From positions 620,001 through 684,000 of the forward strand of contig NZ_NWVC01000001.1 of the NCBI RefSeq assembly GCF_002374855.1: a stretch of 64,000 bases of DNA, written 5' to 3'. Shown here one piece after another: positions 54,693 to 62,762 of this stretch. This stretch comes from Sphingomonas adhaesiva (GTDB lineage: Bacteria; Pseudomonadota; Alphaproteobacteria; Sphingomonadales; Sphingomonadaceae). Numbering within the stretch: the first letter of the stretch is position 1; every line of letters starts with the position of its first letter. The notes under the pieces were generated by a model. That model worked only from the letters and a program-made list of their open reading frames with translations. It searched no databases and was not told the DNA's origin. Made by a program: the position numbers and the translations under genes.

Positions 54693-54693
54693 G

Positions 54694-55659
54694 GTGACGA
54701 CGAACGATCCGGCCGCGCATGCCGCGGCCTGGTATGCGCGCCTGCATGCCGACGATGCCCGATCCGAGGATGCCGCCGCGCTCGATCGCTGGATGCGCGA
54801 CGATGCCGCCCATGCGTTGGCGTGGCGCGACGTGCGCGACACGGACATGGCGCTCGATTTGATCCGCGACGACCCCGCGATCGCGGCGCTGCGTGCGGAG
54901 GCGGTCGGCAACGCCGCACCCGCCCGTGACTGGCGCCGCGCGGCGATCGCCGCCGCGCTGTTCGTCACCGTGGGCGTCGGTACCGTCGCAATCGTCGGTC
55001 GGAACGGCGACGCCCCCACCCCCGCAGCCCCGGCGGCGCTTCGCTATGCCGCCACCGACGCGATCCGCCGCGTCGCGCTGACCGACGGCAGCGTCGTCAC
55101 GCTCGATGCCGGATCGGCGATCGACGTCGCGGCGATGGGCGCGCAGCGGCGCATCGTCCTGCGATCGGGGCGCGCCGGTTTCGCGGTGGCGAAGGATCCC
55201 GCGCATCCGTTCGTCGTGGCGGCGGGCACCGCGTCGGTCACCGCGCTGGGCACGCATTTCACGGTCGAGCGGCGCGGTGCCGACGTCGCCGTCGCGCTGA
55301 CCGAAGGGCGCGTGCGCGTGGACACGCCGGCCGGGTCGCGCACGATGAGCCCCGGCCAGGTCCTGTCCACCGCCGGCGGGCGACAGCGGCTGGACGATCG
55401 CGGCGCGGAAGGCGCCGCCGAATGGCAGGACGGGCGACTGACCTTCGCCGCCACGCCGCTGCGCGATGTCGTCGCGCAATTGCAACGCTACGACCGGCGC
55501 CGCATCGTCATCGCCGATCCCGGCCTCGCGGCGCATCCCTATAGCGGCTCGCTCAAGACGCAGGGCGGAACCGACGCACTCGTCGCCGCGCTGGAAGCCT
55601 ATCGCATCGCCCGCGTCACGCGCCGGGATGCGGATCGGATCGAACTCGCGCCGCGCTGA
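54694..55659 (+). CDS. FecR-type anti-sigma factor/sensor
   Basis: This 321-aa protein has a cytoplasmic N-terminal domain (about 1-85, with the Trp-rich WYARLHADDARSEDAAALDR and HALAWRDV motif that binds the sigma factor), one membrane helix (about 88-108), and a periplasmic FecR domain (LADGS-like ALTDGSVVTLDAGSAI, GEV-like GRAGFAVAKDPAHPF). The C-terminal STN-like segment (FAATPLRDVVAQLQRYDRR) contacts the receptor. The start is GTG 54694, one base after the sigma gene stop. It transmits receptor occupancy to the sigma factor. Confidence 0.92.
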   Translation: MTTNDPAAHAAAWYARLHADDARSEDAAALDRWMRDDAAHALAWRDVRDTDMALDLIRDDPAIAALRAEAVGNAAPARDWRRAAIAAALFVTVGVGTVAIVGRNGDAPTPAAPAALRYAATDAIRRVALTDGSVVTLDAGSAIDVAAMGAQRRIVLRSGRAGFAVAKDPAHPFVVAAGTASVTALGTHFTVERRGADVAVALTEGRVRVDTPAGSRTMSPGQVLSTAGGRQRLDDRGAEGAAEWQDGRLTFAATPLRDVVAQLQRYDRRRIVIADPGLAAHPYSGSLKTQGGTDALVAALEAYRIARVTRRDADRIELAPR

Positions 55660-55687
55660 TCGGCCGCAATTGTAGCTGGAAAAGCGC

Positions 55688-55727
55688 CCCCCCCCCGCCG
55701 GCCGACGACGCCCGGCGGGGGGGGGGG
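55688..55727 (-). terminator. GC-run hairpin terminator between convergent genes
   Basis: A 14-bp perfect stem (nine C then GCCGG at 55688-55701; CCGGC then nine G of an eleven-G run at 55712-55725) with a 10-base loop. On the minus strand the stem is followed by CGCTTTTCC, so it ends the coiled-coil gene. It may also slow transcription of fecR from the other side. The two homopolymer runs are prone to slippage. Confidence 0.65.
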
Positions 55728-55735
55728 ATCCGGGA

Positions 55736-57961
55736 TCAGGGCTTCTTCGGTTTCAGCAGGTCTTCCAGCAGCTTGAACACATCATCCAGCGGCTTGGGCT
55801 GATTCTTGGACGGCTTGTCGGGCCCCTTCTGCGCTTCCTTCAGCGCCTGTTCCGCGGCCTTCTGCGCTTCCTTCGCGGCCTTTTCCTGCTCGCGGGCCTG
55901 TTCCTCGGCCGCCTTCGCCGCCGCCTCGCTCGCCTCCCTGGCGGCCTTTTCCGCGTCGCGCGCGGCCTTGTCCTGCGCGGCCTTCTCGGCTTCCTTGGCG
56001 GCACGCTCGGCCTCGGCCGCCGCCGCCGCGGCGGCCGCGTCGCGCGCCGCCTTTTCGGCATCGCGTGCCGCTTGCGCCGCCTGCGCCTCGGCTGTGGCCT
56101 GCGCGGCCTGCTGCGCCTTTTCGGCCGCGGCCGCCGCCTCGCGTGCGATGCGATCGGCCTCGGCGGCGGCGGCGCGGGTCGCCTGCTCCGCCGCCTCGCG
56201 CGCTGCCTGTTCGGCCGCCTTCGCCTCGGCAGCGGCCTGTTGCGCGGCGGCCTGCGCCGCGTCGCGCGCGGCCTTTTCGGCCGCCGCCTGCGCCGCGGCG
56301 CGGTTCGCGTTCTCGGTATCCTGCGCCGCGCGCGCGGCATCGCGCGCCGCCTGGTCGGCCGCCGCCTGCGCCGCGACCCGCGCGGCCTCCGCCGCCTCCT
56401 GCGCGGCGCGCGCGGCATCGCGCGCCGCCTGATCGGCGGCGGCCTGCGCGGCGGCATCGGCCTGTGCCTGCGCCGCCTGTGCCTGCGCGATCTGCTGTGC
56501 GGCGCGTTCCGCCGCCTGCGCGGCCTGGCGCGCCGATTCCTGCGCGGCGGCCTGCGCCGCTTCCTGGCGCGCCCGCTCCGCCTCGGCGGCGGCGGCCTCC
56601 GCGGTCGCACGCTGCATCGCGGCCTCCCGCTCCGCCGCGGCGGCGCTGGCTGCCTGCGCACGCGCCGCCTCGTCCGCCGCGGCCTTGGCCGCGGCGGCGG
56701 CAGCTTCCTCGGACGCGCGCTTCGCCGCGGCGGCGTCGGCGTCGGCCTGCGCCTGGGCCTGCGCCTTGGCCAGCCGCTCGGCCTCGGCGCGGGCGCGATC
56801 CTCGGCCGCCTGCGCCGCCGCCTTGGCCGCTGCCTCCGCGGCGGCGGTCGCTGCGGCCTTCTCAGCGCTGCGCTGCTCGTCCTCGGCCTTCGCCCTGGCG
56901 GCTTCCTCCGCCGCCTTCGCCGTGGCCGCTGCGGCGTCGGCCGCCTGGCGCTCCGCCTCGACCTTGGCCAGCGTCGCGCTGACCGTCTCGGTTTCCGATT
57001 TCTGGACGGTGGCGGCAGCCTGCGCCGCCGCGGCGCGCGCCTCGCCCATCTGGCTGGCGGTCTCGACCATGCGCGTCGTCGATACCGCCGCCTCGGCCGC
57101 GATCTTCGTCGCGGCGGCGACGCCGGCGATGTCACCGCCCCCGCCGATCGTGCCCGATACCAGCCCGCCGGTCGTGCTCGCCAGCGACGCCGCCGGGGCA
57201 TAGACCGCCGCGGTCAGCGCGGGCGCCTCCACCGGCGTTTCGGACGCCGCCTGCTCGGTCGCGGCCACCGCCTCGGTCTGGACCGCTGCCGATGTCGCAC
57301 CCTCCGGCGCCGCGGCCGCGTCCTCGCCGGCGGTCTGTTCCACCGCCACCGGGGCCGCGGGCGCCGCCGGCTCGCCCTCGCCGGCGCCCGGCGATTCGAT
57401 CACGCGGGTCCGGCCGCTCTCCTCGATCGTCATGCGCATGCGGTTGCCCGCCGCGACCATCGCCACCGCGCCCGGCGTCACCAGATCGTGCGCCCCGCCG
57501 TCCAGCGTCGCGACGTCCACCGCGCCTTCCAGCACCTGCACCGACGTGCCCGCGCCGGATACGCCGACGGAGAAGGTCGTCCCCTTAACGACCGCGGCCA
57601 GATACGGCGTCTTCACCTCGAAATGCGGGGTCATCTTCTTCTTGATCATGAAGACGACGTTACCCAACTCCTCGATCACGCGGGTGACGCCCGCGGGCTG
57701 CGCCTCCGCCGGCAGCCGCAGGCGCGACCCGGGGGCGACCATCATGAATTCGGTGCCGCGCACCAGAACGGCGCGCCCGCCGCGCCCGGTGGACACGACA
57801 TCGCCCGCGCCCACCGCACCGCCGCGCGTCGCCACCGTCGACACGCCGCCACGCGCGATCGTGACCGGGCCGGACGCCTCGCTGATCGTCCAGCCGGCCG
57901 GACCAGCCAGGGCCTGCGTGGAACAGGAAGCCGCCAGAACGGCGGCAAGGGCGCGACGCAT
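55736..57961 (-). CDS. FecR-domain protein with very long Ala-rich coiled coil
   Basis: This 741-aa exported protein has a signal peptide (about 1-19). An N-terminal FecR domain (about 25-185) shows GPVTIARGG, GDVVSTGRGGRAVL and FEVKTPYLAAVVKGTTFSV. After a Pro/Ala/Gly region, residues about 310-715 form a continuous Ala/Glu/Arg/Gln-rich coiled coil with near-repeats such as AAQAAADQAARDAARAAQ, like TolA-type periplasmic rods. The C-terminus is Lys/Pro-rich. It is not a canonical FecR anti-sigma factor because no N-terminal sigma-binding domain or membrane helix is present. ATG 57961 follows GGGAG. It is divergent from a TpsB-type transporter, and the two may be a functional pair. Composition prevents finer family assignment. 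Confidence 0.8.
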   Translation of the reverse strand: MRRALAAVLAASCSTQALAGPAGWTISEASGPVTIARGGVSTVATRGGAVGAGDVVSTGRGGRAVLVRGTEFMMVAPGSRLRLPAEAQPAGVTRVIEELGNVVFMIKKKMTPHFEVKTPYLAAVVKGTTFSVGVSGAGTSVQVLEGAVDVATLDGGAHDLVTPGAVAMVAAGNRMRMTIEESGRTRVIESPGAGEGEPAAPAAPVAVEQTAGEDAAAAPEGATSAAVQTEAVAATEQAASETPVEAPALTAAVYAPAASLASTTGGLVSGTIGGGGDIAGVAAATKIAAEAAVSTTRMVETASQMGEARAAAAQAAATVQKSETETVSATLAKVEAERQAADAAAATAKAAEEAARAKAEDEQRSAEKAAATAAAEAAAKAAAQAAEDRARAEAERLAKAQAQAQADADAAAAKRASEEAAAAAAKAAADEAARAQAASAAAAEREAAMQRATAEAAAAEAERARQEAAQAAAQESARQAAQAAERAAQQIAQAQAAQAQADAAAQAAADQAARDAARAAQEAAEAARVAAQAAADQAARDAARAAQDTENANRAAAQAAAEKAARDAAQAAAQQAAAEAKAAEQAAREAAEQATRAAAAEADRIAREAAAAAEKAQQAAQATAEAQAAQAARDAEKAARDAAAAAAAAEAERAAKEAEKAAQDKAARDAEKAAREASEAAAKAAEEQAREQEKAAKEAQKAAEQALKEAQKGPDKPSKNQPKPLDDVFKLLEDLLKPKKP

Positions 57962-58146
57962 CGAAAATCTCCCGCGGGCCCTGCCGATTCGGCGGACCCT
58001 GGCCTGTCCCATCGCCCGGGAAGACTTGCGGCGCCCTTTCGCGCCGTGGTGAAGCGCGCGTTTACGCGGTGGGTGAGCGCGCCCTAACCAAATCCCAAGG
58101 TTTCGCCGGCTACGGCTGGCCGCGATATGACATCCGGGGATCCGAC

Positions 58147-59790
58147 ATGATGCGTGCACTGGCCGTGGCCGGCTGGATGGTGCTCGTCGCACCGTCCGCA
58201 CTGGCGCAGACCGCACTCGACCGTGCCGACCCGACGTTGATCGAGCGCACCCTTCCGCCGCCGGTCATCGCGCCGCAGGACGATATTGCGCGCCCCTCCG
58301 TGCCCGCCGCCCCTGCGGTCACCGCCGCGCCGGTCACCGGGATCGTCCGCGCGATCACCGTCGACGGGCAGGACCGGCTGCCGCCCCCGACCTTTGCCGA
58401 CGTGATCGCCCCGCGGCTGGGGATTGCGCTGTCCCAGCCCGATCTGGCGGCGCTGGCGGGCGCGGTCGCGCAGATCGCGCGGGATCGCGGCTACCCCTTC
58501 GCCACGGCGCAAGTACCGGCGCAATCGATGGCAGGCGGCATCCTGCATGTCACGCTAGACCTTGGTCGAATCGATGCGGTGCGGATCGTGGGCGCGCGCA
58601 GCGCGGCCGCCGATCGCGTGCTGGCCGCCGCGCTGGTCACCGGCGGGCCGCTGCGCCGCGCCGAACTGGAACGCGCGCTGCTGCTGGTGGGCGACATGCC
58701 CGGCCTGCGCGTCACCGGCAGCCGGCTGGTGCGGCAGGACGGCTTCGGCATCCTGCTGGTCACGGTCGAGGCGGACCGCCGCTCGGCCTATGTCCAGATC
58801 GACAATCGCGGCAGCGACGAGGTCGGCCCGGTGCGCTCGACGCTGATCGCCACCGCGCGGGAGGTCGCCCAGTCGGGGGACGAGGTGACGGTGATCGCCT
58901 CGCAGACCCCGCTGCAACCGTCCGAATTCGTCTTCGTCCGTGCCCGCTACACCGCGCCGCTCGACGCCCATGGCACGGTCGCGACGGTGTCCGGCTCGAT
59001 CGCCCGCTCGCATCCCGGCGGCGCGCTGGCGCCGCTGAAGGTCGAGGGGCACAGCGCCGACGCCGCGGTCGGCGTGCAACATCCGTTGCTGCGCAGCCGC
59101 GCGCACAGCCTGTGGCTGGGCGGCGAACTGCGCGCGATCGGCACCGACCAGTTCCTGCTGGGGCGCACCCTGCGCCGCGACCGGCTGGTGACGCTGGCGG
59201 GCACGCTGACCGGCGCCGCGACGCTCGCCGGCGGTGCGGCCCGCGCGGAATTGGCCACCAATGTCGGCTTGCCGGTCGGCGGTGTCACCCGCGCCGGCTC
59301 GCCGCTCGCCTCGCGCGGTGACGGCGATGCGCGCTTCGCCACCTTGTCCTATGCGGTCGACTGGACCGCCTCGCTCGGCAAGCCCTTCAGCGTCGTCGTC
59401 GCCAGCGCCGGGCAGCTGGCATCGCGCCCGCTGCTGGCGGTCGCGGAAATCGGCCTGGGCGGCCCCGCCTTCGGCCGCGGCTACGATTATGCCGAGCGGA
59501 CCGGCGACCAGGGCATCATGGGTGCGATCGAAGTGCGCGCCGACACCGGCCGGCTGCCGGGCGGCATCGTCGATCGCACGCAGCTGTACGGCTTCGTCGA
59601 CGGTGGCACGGTCGGCAACCTGCGCGGCGGGGACGGCGGCGGCAGCCTGATGTCCGCCGGGGTCGGCGCGCGGATCGGCACCGGGCGCTTCGATTGGCTG
59701 GTGGAGGCGGCGCTGCCGGTCACCGACCCGCGGTTCGACACCGGCGATCACAGCCCGCGCATCTCGTTGCGGCTGGCGCGCGCGTTCTGA
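58147..59790 (+). CDS. TpsB/ShlB-family outer-membrane transporter
   Basis: This 547-aa Omp85-superfamily transporter of two-partner secretion has a signal peptide (about 1-20). A Pro-rich linker precedes two POTRA-like domains (IVRAITVDGQDRLPPPTFAD and the following LHVTLDLGRIDAVRIVGAR). The 16-strand barrel carries the conserved loop-6 motif in LGGPAFGRGYDYAERTGDQG and ends in Phe. ATG 58147 has GGGGATCC upstream. No TpsA exoprotein gene is beside it. The FecR coiled-coil gene is divergent and the CHASE2 gene follows with a 1-nt overlap. The exported substrate is therefore unknown. Confidence 0.88.
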   Translation: MMRALAVAGWMVLVAPSALAQTALDRADPTLIERTLPPPVIAPQDDIARPSVPAAPAVTAAPVTGIVRAITVDGQDRLPPPTFADVIAPRLGIALSQPDLAALAGAVAQIARDRGYPFATAQVPAQSMAGGILHVTLDLGRIDAVRIVGARSAAADRVLAAALVTGGPLRRAELERALLLVGDMPGLRVTGSRLVRQDGFGILLVTVEADRRSAYVQIDNRGSDEVGPVRSTLIATAREVAQSGDEVTVIASQTPLQPSEFVFVRARYTAPLDAHGTVATVSGSIARSHPGGALAPLKVEGHSADAAVGVQHPLLRSRAHSLWLGGELRAIGTDQFLLGRTLRRDRLVTLAGTLTGAATLAGGAARAELATNVGLPVGGVTRAGSPLASRGDGDARFATLSYAVDWTASLGKPFSVVVASAGQLASRPLLAVAEIGLGGPAFGRGYDYAERTGDQGIMGAIEVRADTGRLPGGIVDRTQLYGFVDGGTVGNLRGGDGGGSLMSAGVGARIGTGRFDWLVEAALPVTDPRFDTGDHSPRISLRLARAF

Positions 59791-62066
59791 TGCGCCTGCG
59801 CAGTTCGCCCCTGATCCTCCTCATCGCCGCGATCGCGGGGGTGACGACCATGCTGCCGGCAGTGGGCATGCCGCTGAAGCGCCTGATCGAACCGCTGCGG
59901 ATCGCGGTCATGTCGCACCCGGCGTCGGGCGACGTCGTCGTGGTCGAAATGGACGCGCGCAGCGTCGACGCGATCCGCCGCTGGCCGTGGCCACGCCGCC
60001 ATTATGCCGCCGCGGTCGATCGTCTGCGGTCGGCGGGCGCGGCGACGATCGTGTTCGACGTCGATTTCTCCACCGCGTCCGATCCGGTCGACGATCGCCT
60101 GTTCGCCGACGCCATCGCGCGCGCCGACGGCCGCGTCGCCCTTCCCACCTTCGCGCAACAGGCCGGGACGACCGACCGGCGCAACCTCGACGCGCTGCCC
60201 GTGCCGGCGCTGCGCGCCCATGCCAGCCTCGCCTCGGTCAGCATCCAGCCCGACCTTGACGGCATCGTCCGCGACATGCCGCTGGCCACCGTGACGGCCG
60301 ACACGCCGCGCCCGTCGCTGTCGGCCTATATCGCCGCGCGGGCGGGGCGCGCGGGCCAATCCTATCCGATCGACTTCGCGACCAACCCCACCACCATCCC
60401 GCGGCTAAGCTTCATCGACGTGGAGCGCGGCCGCTTCGATCCGCATGCGGTGCGCGGGCGCCACGTCCTGATCGGCGCCACCGCGATCGAGATGGGCGAT
60501 CGCTACCTCGTCCCCGCGCACGGCGTGCTGCCCGGCGTGGTGATCCAGGCGCTCGCCACCGAAACACTGCTCGCCGGGACGCCCGCGCACGGCACGCGGC
60601 CGTTGATCCTGGCACTGGCGCTGCTGCTGGCCGTTCCCGGGGTCGCCGCCCGCCGCACCAGCGTGGCGGCGGTACGGCTGGCGATCGCGCTGGTGGTCTT
60701 CACCGCCGTGGTGCTCGCCGCGGAACGCTGGGGCGGGGTGCGCTATCCGCTTGCCATCGGGCTTGCCGCGCTGCTGGTCACCGGCGCGCTGATCGCCGCG
60801 CGCGATGTGGCGCGCCGGTTCCGCGACAACCGGCTGACCGACGAGGCGACGGGCCTTCCCAACCAGCGCGCCTTTGCCGGACGCGGGGATCATCCGCCGG
60901 TGCTGGCGCTGGTCCAGATCACCAATCTGGAACCGTTGTCGGCGGTGCTGGGGGCCGATGAGGTGGCGCAGGCGATCGTGCGTACCGCGGAGCGGCTTCG
61001 CCTCGCCAGCGCCGACGGCCACGTCTATCGCGTGCGCAGCCATCAGCTGGCGATGGCGCTGCCGACCGATGCCGACGTCGCCGATATCCTGGCCGGCGCC
61101 CGCGGGTTGCTGATCGAACCGGTCGAGGTCGCCGGGCGCAAGGTCGACGTGGCACTGTCGGTCGGCGTGACGCTCGACGGGCAGCTGGCCACTGCCGCGC
61201 TCGCGGCGGCGCAGGCGGAGGCGGAAGGCGTGTTCTGGCGCGCGGCGTCGATCAACCGCGACCAGCTGGAACGATCGGTGTCGCTGATGGGCGAACTGGA
61301 TGCGGCGATCGCCGCCGGCCAGATCGAGGTGCATTACCAACCCAAGCTGGCACTGTCGTCGAACCGCATCGCCAGCGTGGAGGCGCTGGTCCGCTGGCGT
61401 CATCCGCAGCGCGGCATGGTACCGCCCGACGCGTTCATCCCGCTGGCCGAACAGTCGGACCGGATCGGGACGCTGACGCTGCATGTGCTCGGCATCGTGC
61501 TGCGCGATGCGGCGCGCTGGCGCGACGCCGGCCACCGCCTGACCGCCGCTGTCAACATCTCCGCCAAGCTGCTGACCAGCCCGGCGTTCACCAGCGCCGC
61601 CGACGCGCTGCTCGACGACGCGCCGGTCGCGCTCGACGCGCTGATCTTCGAGGTGACCGAATCCGCGGCGATGGCGGACGCGGATGCGGCGGTGGCGACG
61701 CTGCACCATTTCCGCGCGCGCGGGATCGCGATCTCGATGGACGATTACGGCACCGGCCAGTCGACGCTCAGCTATCTCCAGCGCCTGCCGCTCAGCGAAC
61801 TGAAGATCGACCGCCGCTTCGTCCAGTTCGCGCACGAACGCGACGCGGACGCCGCGCTGGTCCGCTCGACCATCGAACTGGCGCACGCGCTGCGCCTGAC
61901 GGTGGTGGCCGAAGGGATCGAGGAGGCCGAAACGCTCGCGCTGCTGACGACGCTGCGATGCGATTATGCGCAGGGCTATTTCATCAGCCGCCCGCTCGCC
62001 TACGACCAGCTGATCGTGCGGCTGGCGGACGCGGACGAACCCACGGGAACCAGGATGTCAGGGTAA
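59790..62066 (+). CDS. CHASE2-GGDEF(degenerate)-EAL membrane protein
   Basis: This 758-aa sensor has an N-terminal membrane helix, then a periplasmic CHASE2 domain (about 45-270, VVVVEMDARSVDAIRRWPWPR and FDVDFSTASDP). Three clustered membrane helices follow (about 270-345), as usual after CHASE2. The GGDEF domain is degenerate: the active-site loop reads RVRSHQLAMAL in place of a GGDEF motif. The EAL domain keeps SVEALVRWRHP, the DDYGTGQSTL loop and EGIEEAETL, so phosphodiesterase activity on cyclic-di-GMP is likely. The ATG overlaps the TGA of the transporter gene by one base, so translation is coupled. Confidence 0.9.
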   Translation: MRLRSSPLILLIAAIAGVTTMLPAVGMPLKRLIEPLRIAVMSHPASGDVVVVEMDARSVDAIRRWPWPRRHYAAAVDRLRSAGAATIVFDVDFSTASDPVDDRLFADAIARADGRVALPTFAQQAGTTDRRNLDALPVPALRAHASLASVSIQPDLDGIVRDMPLATVTADTPRPSLSAYIAARAGRAGQSYPIDFATNPTTIPRLSFIDVERGRFDPHAVRGRHVLIGATAIEMGDRYLVPAHGVLPGVVIQALATETLLAGTPAHGTRPLILALALLLAVPGVAARRTSVAAVRLAIALVVFTAVVLAAERWGGVRYPLAIGLAALLVTGALIAARDVARRFRDNRLTDEATGLPNQRAFAGRGDHPPVLALVQITNLEPLSAVLGADEVAQAIVRTAERLRLASADGHVYRVRSHQLAMALPTDADVADILAGARGLLIEPVEVAGRKVDVALSVGVTLDGQLATAALAAAQAEAEGVFWRAASINRDQLERSVSLMGELDAAIAAGQIEVHYQPKLALSSNRIASVEALVRWRHPQRGMVPPDAFIPLAEQSDRIGTLTLHVLGIVLRDAARWRDAGHRLTAAVNISAKLLTSPAFTSAADALLDDAPVALDALIFEVTESAAMADADAAVATLHHFRARGIAISMDDYGTGQSTLSYLQRLPLSELKIDRRFVQFAHERDADAALVRSTIELAHALRLTVVAEGIEEAETLALLTTLRCDYAQGYFISRPLAYDQLIVRLADADEPTGTRMSG

Positions 62067-62152
62067 TCGGGCGGTGTCCCCACGGCCACCGCGGCGGATC
62101 ATCGCGTCGCGAAGGGCAAAGCAGAAATTCGGGACAACCCGGGGACGAGGAA

Positions 62153-62228
62153 TGGTGGAGCCGAGGGGGATCGAACCCCTGACCTTCGCAATGCCATTGC
62201 GACGCTCTCCCAGCTGAGCTACGGCCCC
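62153..62228 (-). tRNA. tRNA-Ala (GGC)
   Basis: The minus strand gives a 76-nt cloverleaf with encoded CCA. Acceptor GGGGCCG pairs with CGGCTCC with one G-U pair, the D-arm has AGCTCAGCTGGGAGAGC, and the anticodon stem TCGCA/TGCGA encloses ATGGCAT with anticodon GGC. The T-arm is GGGGTTCGATCCCC and the discriminator is A, as for alanine. Confidence 0.96.
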
Positions 62229-62309
62229 ATTCCGTCCGGGAGGCAGCCCACTAGCGGGCTGCTCGAACGTTGGCAAGCGGCGCGATCGCCGCCTGCCAAC
62301 ATTTTTTCG

Positions 62310-62630
62310 TCAGATGTTCTCGTCGTCGTCGTTGGACGTTTCCACGCCCAGGTCGTCGTCGCCGCCCAGATCGACCTCGTCGTCCGCCGACACTTCCTCG
62401 TCGTCCGCGGGCGCCAGATCCTCGTCGTCACCGGCCAGATCGGAATCGGCCTCCTGCTTGTCGGCCTTCACCTGCTCGAACGGCAGCGGCTGCTTGGACT
62501 TCAGGATCGGTTCCGGTTCCCACGCGTAACCGCATTCGATGCAGGTCACCGGATCGTTCTTTTCGAGATCGTAGAAACGCGTCGCGCATTTCGGGCACGT
62601 ACGCTTCGTGCCCCATTCCGGCTTGATCAT
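62310..62630 (-). CDS. TIGR02300-family zinc-ribbon protein
   Basis: This 106-aa protein begins [20 protein letters not shown] and has a second Cys pair in [10 protein letters not shown], together a zinc ribbon. The conserved FYDLEKNDP motif lies between them. The C-terminal half is a highly acidic, disordered tail (Asp/Glu runs). This family is confined mainly to Alphaproteobacteria and is often divergent from aroA, as here. The function is unknown; the acidic tail suggests binding to a basic partner. Confidence 0.9.
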   Translation of the reverse strand: MIKPEWGTKRTCPKCATRFYDLEKNDPVTCIECGYAWEPEPILKSKQPLPFEQVKADKQEADSDLAGDDEDLAPADDEEVSADDEVDLGGDDDLGVETSNDDDENI

Positions 62631-62687
62631 GCCGTTTTCAGCCTTTCGGATGGGTGGATCGACAGTGTTGCCCGCCGAAGTGGGGCG

Positions 62688-62709
62688 CGCCTTGCCATAG
62701 CGCAAGGCG
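62688..62709. other. Hairpin in the control region between TIGR02300 gene and aroA
   Basis: CGCCTTGC and GCAAGGCG arms (8 bp each, perfect) with a 6-base loop, 53 bp upstream of aroA and 57 bp upstream of the zinc-ribbon gene. It could be an operator or an mRNA leader structure. No T-tract follows, so it is not a typical terminator. Confidence 0.3.
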
Positions 62710-62762
62710 GCTGGCAAGGCTGCGCGGCTTTCCCATCCTGCCGATCCGGTGTCCCTGCCCTG

